Assembly (NCBI GenBank): GCA_019637615.1 | Contig: JAHBVJ010000015.1 | Location: 1-64,000, forward strand | Direction of reading: 5' to 3' | DNA length: 64,000 nt | Source of the DNA: Anaerolineae bacterium | Lineage (GTDB): Bacteria > Chloroflexota > Anaerolineae > Aggregatilineales > UBA2796 | Part shown: piece after piece, positions 61,188 to 64,000 of the stretch | How the letters are laid out: every line of letters begins with the position of its first letter | Position numbering within the stretch: the stretch's first letter is position 1 | Program-made: the position numbers and the translations under genes | The notes under the pieces: generated by a model | Told to the model about the DNA's origin: nothing | The model's input: only the letters and a program-made list of their open reading frames with translations | Databases searched by the model: none

Positions 61188-62219
61188 TTAGCGCGTCCTG
61201 TCTCCATTGGAAGCGATTGCAAGAGTGCCGTTAGGAGCAAAATTATAGGTCAGGTAGAGATATGCTTGTTCGCGGTCCTCGCCTCCCTCATCGGTGAGTA
61301 GCAACTGATTTCCGAACTCCGCAACATCAACAATGATGCGTTCGTAGCGATAATACGCCAGCGCGTATGGATCGACTGGTGTGTCGCCATATCCCTGATA
61401 GAAAAGGGCGTCCTCTTGTGGCGGCGTGCGGTCATTACCGAACTGTCCGCCGCCGCTGAACATCAGATCGCGCTCTTTCGGCGCTAAGATCGGCGCGTCC
61501 CAATCCACGATATACAGCTTGCTACTGGTATCGATCAACACATTGCCCGCATGAATGTCAGCGTGACACACGACCAACGGCGGCGGTTCCGCTTGGAGGC
61601 GCTGCGCAAGCCGTTCCGTATACTGGGCGAGATCGAGAATGTTCGCGCGTTTCTCGTTGAGATATGCCGCCGTTTTAGCCGCGACCGCTTCCTGCCACGT
61701 GTCCGTTTCCACCCGCGCAAGGAACGTTTTCACCGTTTCGCGCCACTGTGCCGAATAAGTCTCCTGTGGGATCGCCTCCCTCAGCCTTGATGGCACATCA
61801 ACCGTATGGATGCGCTTGAGCGCCGCGCCGAAGTCGATCCAGTGTTGATCGGTTAGATGTACTTCATACCCGTCTTGCCCATCGACAAACGGATACAGGA
61901 TCACGTTATACTCACCCATCAGCGTCCAGAGTCGTCCCGTCTGCGTCGCCAGCGGCGGGATGATTTCCGCGATGCCTTGTTCATGAAGGTACTTGGGCAA
62001 CTGCACGCCGATCTCATTGAATGCCCCGCGCCGTAATTTCACGAAATACGGGGTTCCCTCCTCCGTCACCGCGCGATATACAGCCGCGTTGACATCGACG
62101 CCGAGCGGCAAAAAGTCGATCTGGGCGACGGATAGGCCGTAAGCGTCCTTCAAACAAGCCTTGACGTGTTCATCTTGGATAGCTGGCTTTTCAAGCATCT
62201 TTGGCGGTAAAGTCCTCAT
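61188..62219 (-). CDS. Phosphotransferase-family kinase, spectinomycin kinase APH(9)-like
   Basis: 343 residues. Catalytic loop CHADIHAGNVLIDT with HxDxxxxN, then IVDWDAPILAPKERDLMFSGGG carrying the metal Asp. The APKERDLMF string is typical of APH(9)-like kinases. Alternative ATG starts lie a few codons downstream. Environmental homologues are common and need not confer resistance. It is a single gene between the pseudo-receiver and the two-component pair. Confidence 0.85.
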   Translation of the reverse strand: MRTLPPKMLEKPAIQDEHVKACLKDAYGLSVAQIDFLPLGVDVNAAVYRAVTEEGTPYFVKLRRGAFNEIGVQLPKYLHEQGIAEIIPPLATQTGRLWTLMGEYNVILYPFVDGQDGYEVHLTDQHWIDFGAALKRIHTVDVPSRLREAIPQETYSAQWRETVKTFLARVETDTWQEAVAAKTAAYLNEKRANILDLAQYTERLAQRLQAEPPPLVVCHADIHAGNVLIDTSSKLYIVDWDAPILAPKERDLMFSGGGQFGNDRTPPQEDALFYQGYGDTPVDPYALAYYRYERIIVDVAEFGNQLLLTDEGGEDREQAYLYLTYNFAPNGTLAIASNGDRTR

Positions 62220-62262
62220 CCCATTTGTCTAGCACCTTACGCGGATTCTAGCACGGCGCACA

Positions 62263-62934
62263 TCAGCCGAATGTAGCTGGCCCTTTGCGTTCCTGTGCTT
62301 TTTCGATCAGCGCCCGTCGTCCGCGCACCTTGAGTTTTTGGCACATCAACGAGATTTTGTTCTGGATAGTTTTCTCTTGCACGCCCAATTTAGGCGCGAT
62401 CTCGTCGGGCAAATAGCCTTCTAGCAGCAGCGCCAGCAGTTTTATCTCGGAGCTGGATAATTCGGGAAACAGCGTATAAGTCGTTCTGCTCACCCCGCTG
62501 TTCATCGATCCCTTGACGATCTCTTTGAGTTCAGCGTCAAAAATAGTTTGCCCGTTCATGACCGCTTCGATGGCGCGGATCAGCCCTAATTTATCGGTAC
62601 CTTTGAGCAAATAACCATCCGCGCCAGCCGCCATCGCCGCGTATAGCAGCGTGAGGTCTTTATCGCCCGTCAAAATGAGGATCGACGGACGCGGTCGATT
62701 GGCGCGTTGAGCCGTCTCGATGATCCGCCGTGTGGTTTCGATGCCGTCATAATCCGGCATGTTGATGTCCATCAAGATCACATCAGGACGGTGCAAATGC
62801 ATCTGCTGGATCGCTTCTTCACCCGTTGATGCTTCTGCGATGACTTCGATCACGGACGAAGCGTTTAGCGCGTTCGTCAATCCATCCCGATACATGGGAT
62901 GATCTTCCGCGACGAGCACTTTAATCTTTTCCAT
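62263..62934 (-). CDS. NarL/FixJ-family response regulator
   Basis: 223 residues. Receiver with D56 in VILMDINMP, acidic VAEDH and the lysine in LLKGTDK. The C-terminal LuxR-type HTH (LSSSEIKLLALLLEGYLPDEIAPKLGVQEKTIQNKISLMCQKLKVRGRRALI) binds DNA. It begins 7 bases after the stop of the sensor kinase, so the two form a pair. Confidence 0.95.
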   Translation of the reverse strand: MEKIKVLVAEDHPMYRDGLTNALNASSVIEVIAEASTGEEAIQQMHLHRPDVILMDINMPDYDGIETTRRIIETAQRANRPRPSILILTGDKDLTLLYAAMAAGADGYLLKGTDKLGLIRAIEAVMNGQTIFDAELKEIVKGSMNSGVSRTTYTLFPELSSSEIKLLALLLEGYLPDEIAPKLGVQEKTIQNKISLMCQKLKVRGRRALIEKAQERKGPATFG

Positions 62935-62941
62935 GGCGTGC

Positions 62942-64000
62942 CTATTTTCTCAGTAAAGGTAAAGTGACGGCAATCTGCGTGCCCTGCTTTGAGGAGGTGA
63001 TCTGGCACTCACCGCCAAGTTCGGTGGCACGCTCCTGCATCGAATGCAAGCCAATGCCCGGATGCTTCCCTTTGCCGAATCCGCAGCCATCGTCACGAAT
63101 TTCAAGGTGGAGCTGCGCTGTCGCCTTTTTCACTTTCACCTGACAGTGGTTGGCTTTGGCGTGACGCATCACGTTCGTAAGCGCTTCCATCGTGATGCGG
63201 TACACCGCCGTCTCAACAGCGGCGGACAGCGGCGGCAGTTCATTGGGCGCTTGGAAAACGATCTCGGTGAGACCAGCGCGGTTAAGGCCAGTGACATGCT
63301 CTTGCAGCGCACGCCTCAGCCCCAACCGCTCCAACGCTGCCGGACGCAGATTGTGGGCTAAATCACGCACGCCGCCGCTGATCGTATGGATCTGATCTTG
63401 GAGTGCCTTCAGCTCCGCATCCGCTTCAATCACGTCGGTCAACAAGCATTCGCGCGTTTTGTCGATCTTGAACACCAGACTATCGAGCGTGGGGCCGAGT
63501 TGATCATGCAAATTCCCGCCGAGCAAACGGCGTTCTTCCTCGCGGGCGGTCACAATCCGCCCACGAGATTGTTGAAGTTCCATCGTTAATTGGATGGCGT
63601 TGTCACGTTCCGCCGAGACTTGCTGAAACAGCATCGCGTTTTCGATGGCAATCGCGGCCTGATTCCCGAATGCCGTCAGCAGCGGCAGTAGGCTCTCGTT
63701 GAACACATGAGATTGCTCGTAATTGTCCGCGTATAAAACGCCGATCACACCGCCGCGCAGAGTCAGCGGAATACACAGGATCGATTGTAGTTTGCCCATC
63801 ACGATGCTAGTTTGCTGCCTGAGAAAACCGTCACTGCCCGCGTCCGCCTCAATGGTGGTCTGCCCGCTGGCTAACACCTTATCAACCACCGTCCGGCTAA
63901 AAACCACGTCTTTACGGGAGAGGTTGTTTCCATCCGCATCCCGCGCCGCACGGATCGTGAGTGTCTCCGCGCCGTGATCGCGCAGCAAGAGATAGGTTCG
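62942..64000 (-). CDS. NarX-type sensor histidine kinase, C-terminal part (truncated by window edge)
   Basis: The frame is open to the right edge, so the N-terminus is missing. Visible: a GAF domain (LQSILCIPLTLRGGVIGVLYADNYEQ), HisKA_3 with the phospho-His in EERRLLGGNLHDQLGPTLDSL, and HATPase_c with ALTNVMRHAKANHCQVKV, EIRDDGCGFG and GIGLHSMQERATELGG. It phosphorylates the regulator encoded directly downstream. The signal it senses would lie in the missing part and the GAF domain. Confidence 0.94.
   Translation of the reverse strand, partial: RTYLLLRDHGAETLTIRAARDADGNNLSRKDVVFSRTVVDKVLASGQTTIEADAGSDGFLRQQTSIVMGKLQSILCIPLTLRGGVIGVLYADNYEQSHVFNESLLPLLTAFGNQAAIAIENAMLFQQVSAERDNAIQLTMELQQSRGRIVTAREEERRLLGGNLHDQLGPTLDSLVFKIDKTRECLLTDVIEADAELKALQDQIHTISGGVRDLAHNLRPAALERLGLRRALQEHVTGLNRAGLTEIVFQAPNELPPLSAAVETAVYRITMEALTNVMRHAKANHCQVKVKKATAQLHLEIRDDGCGFGKGKHPGIGLHSMQERATELGGECQITSSKQGTQIAVTLPLLRK

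Noticed and set aside
1..64000. tRNA, rRNA or replication origin
   Set aside because: No T-arm-like GGTTCGAATCC pattern in a cloverleaf context, no rRNA sequence and no cluster of DnaA boxes was seen by eye.

Overview
The window looks like chromosomal DNA from a Chloroflexota bacterium, most likely of the Anaerolineae type. This is inferred from gene content only: CUT1 and Liv importers with Chloroflexi-style secreted binding proteins, tandem 2TM proteins, GDWDGDG-type repeats on a secreted protein, STAND ATPases, a Wzm/Wzt exporter, and many intergenic palindromes. There is no rRNA, tRNA, CRISPR array, phage block or intact transposase. Both edges cut genes: an APH(6)-like kinase on the left and a sensor kinase on the right.

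Layout. 1-1.5 kb: truncated phosphotransferase and a PlsC-like acyltransferase. 1.6-12.3 kb: a glucan-utilisation locus, all on the minus strand: LacI regulator, binding protein, two permeases, a TPR membrane protein, a GH94 phosphorylase and a GH144-type glycoamylase. Palindromic LacI-type operators lie upstream of the binding protein and of lacI, and several copies of one palindromic repeat sit between the enzyme genes. 12.4-17.3 kb: livH-livM-livK plus a glutamine-synthetase-family gene, without the Liv ATPases. 17.5-24 kb: SWIM protein, YceI protein, pyrimidine nucleoside phosphorylase and a receiver-kinase hybrid. 24.4-27 kb: a TIR-like/NB-ARC/TPR STAND protein next to an AT-rich stretch. 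27.8-34 kb: GNAT, TSUP transporter, flippase-like protein, lipoprotein, GT-C-like membrane protein and GT4. 34.5-37.7 kb: copZ-csoR, then three 2TM paralogues and two small genes. 37.7-42.1 kb: GT4, Wzm, Wzt and a double GNAT. 42.2-49.1 kb: FtsH, an orphan molybdopterin dehydrogenase subunit and a second glycoamylase-like secreted protein. 49.4-54.4 kb: CocE-type hydrolase, three tandem cysteine-rich paralogues and a repeat-containing secreted protein. 54.5-57.1 kb: GT2, universal stress protein and an initiating sugar transferase. 57.5-64 kb: a STAND ATPase with GNAT-like and HTH parts, a pseudo-receiver protein, an APH(9)-like kinase and a NarL-type two-component pair.

How the parts may work together (inference). 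The 1.6-12.3 kb genes form a regulated import and phosphorolysis pathway. GH94 and GH144-type modules are the two carbohydrate-active modules fused behind GT84 in cyclic beta-1,2-glucan synthases, so a beta-1,2-glucan is the best guess for substrate. The GT4, GT2, Wzm/Wzt and sugar transferase genes point to export of a surface polysaccharide.

The least expected items are: two related GATC-rich palindromic elements (20.1 and 34.2 kb) whose core sequence differs in concert between copies; a response-regulator-like protein whose receiver and HisKA-like domains have both lost their phospho-residues; a STAND ATPase apparently fused to a GNAT-like domain and an HTH; and the 2TM and cysteine-rich paralogue clusters.
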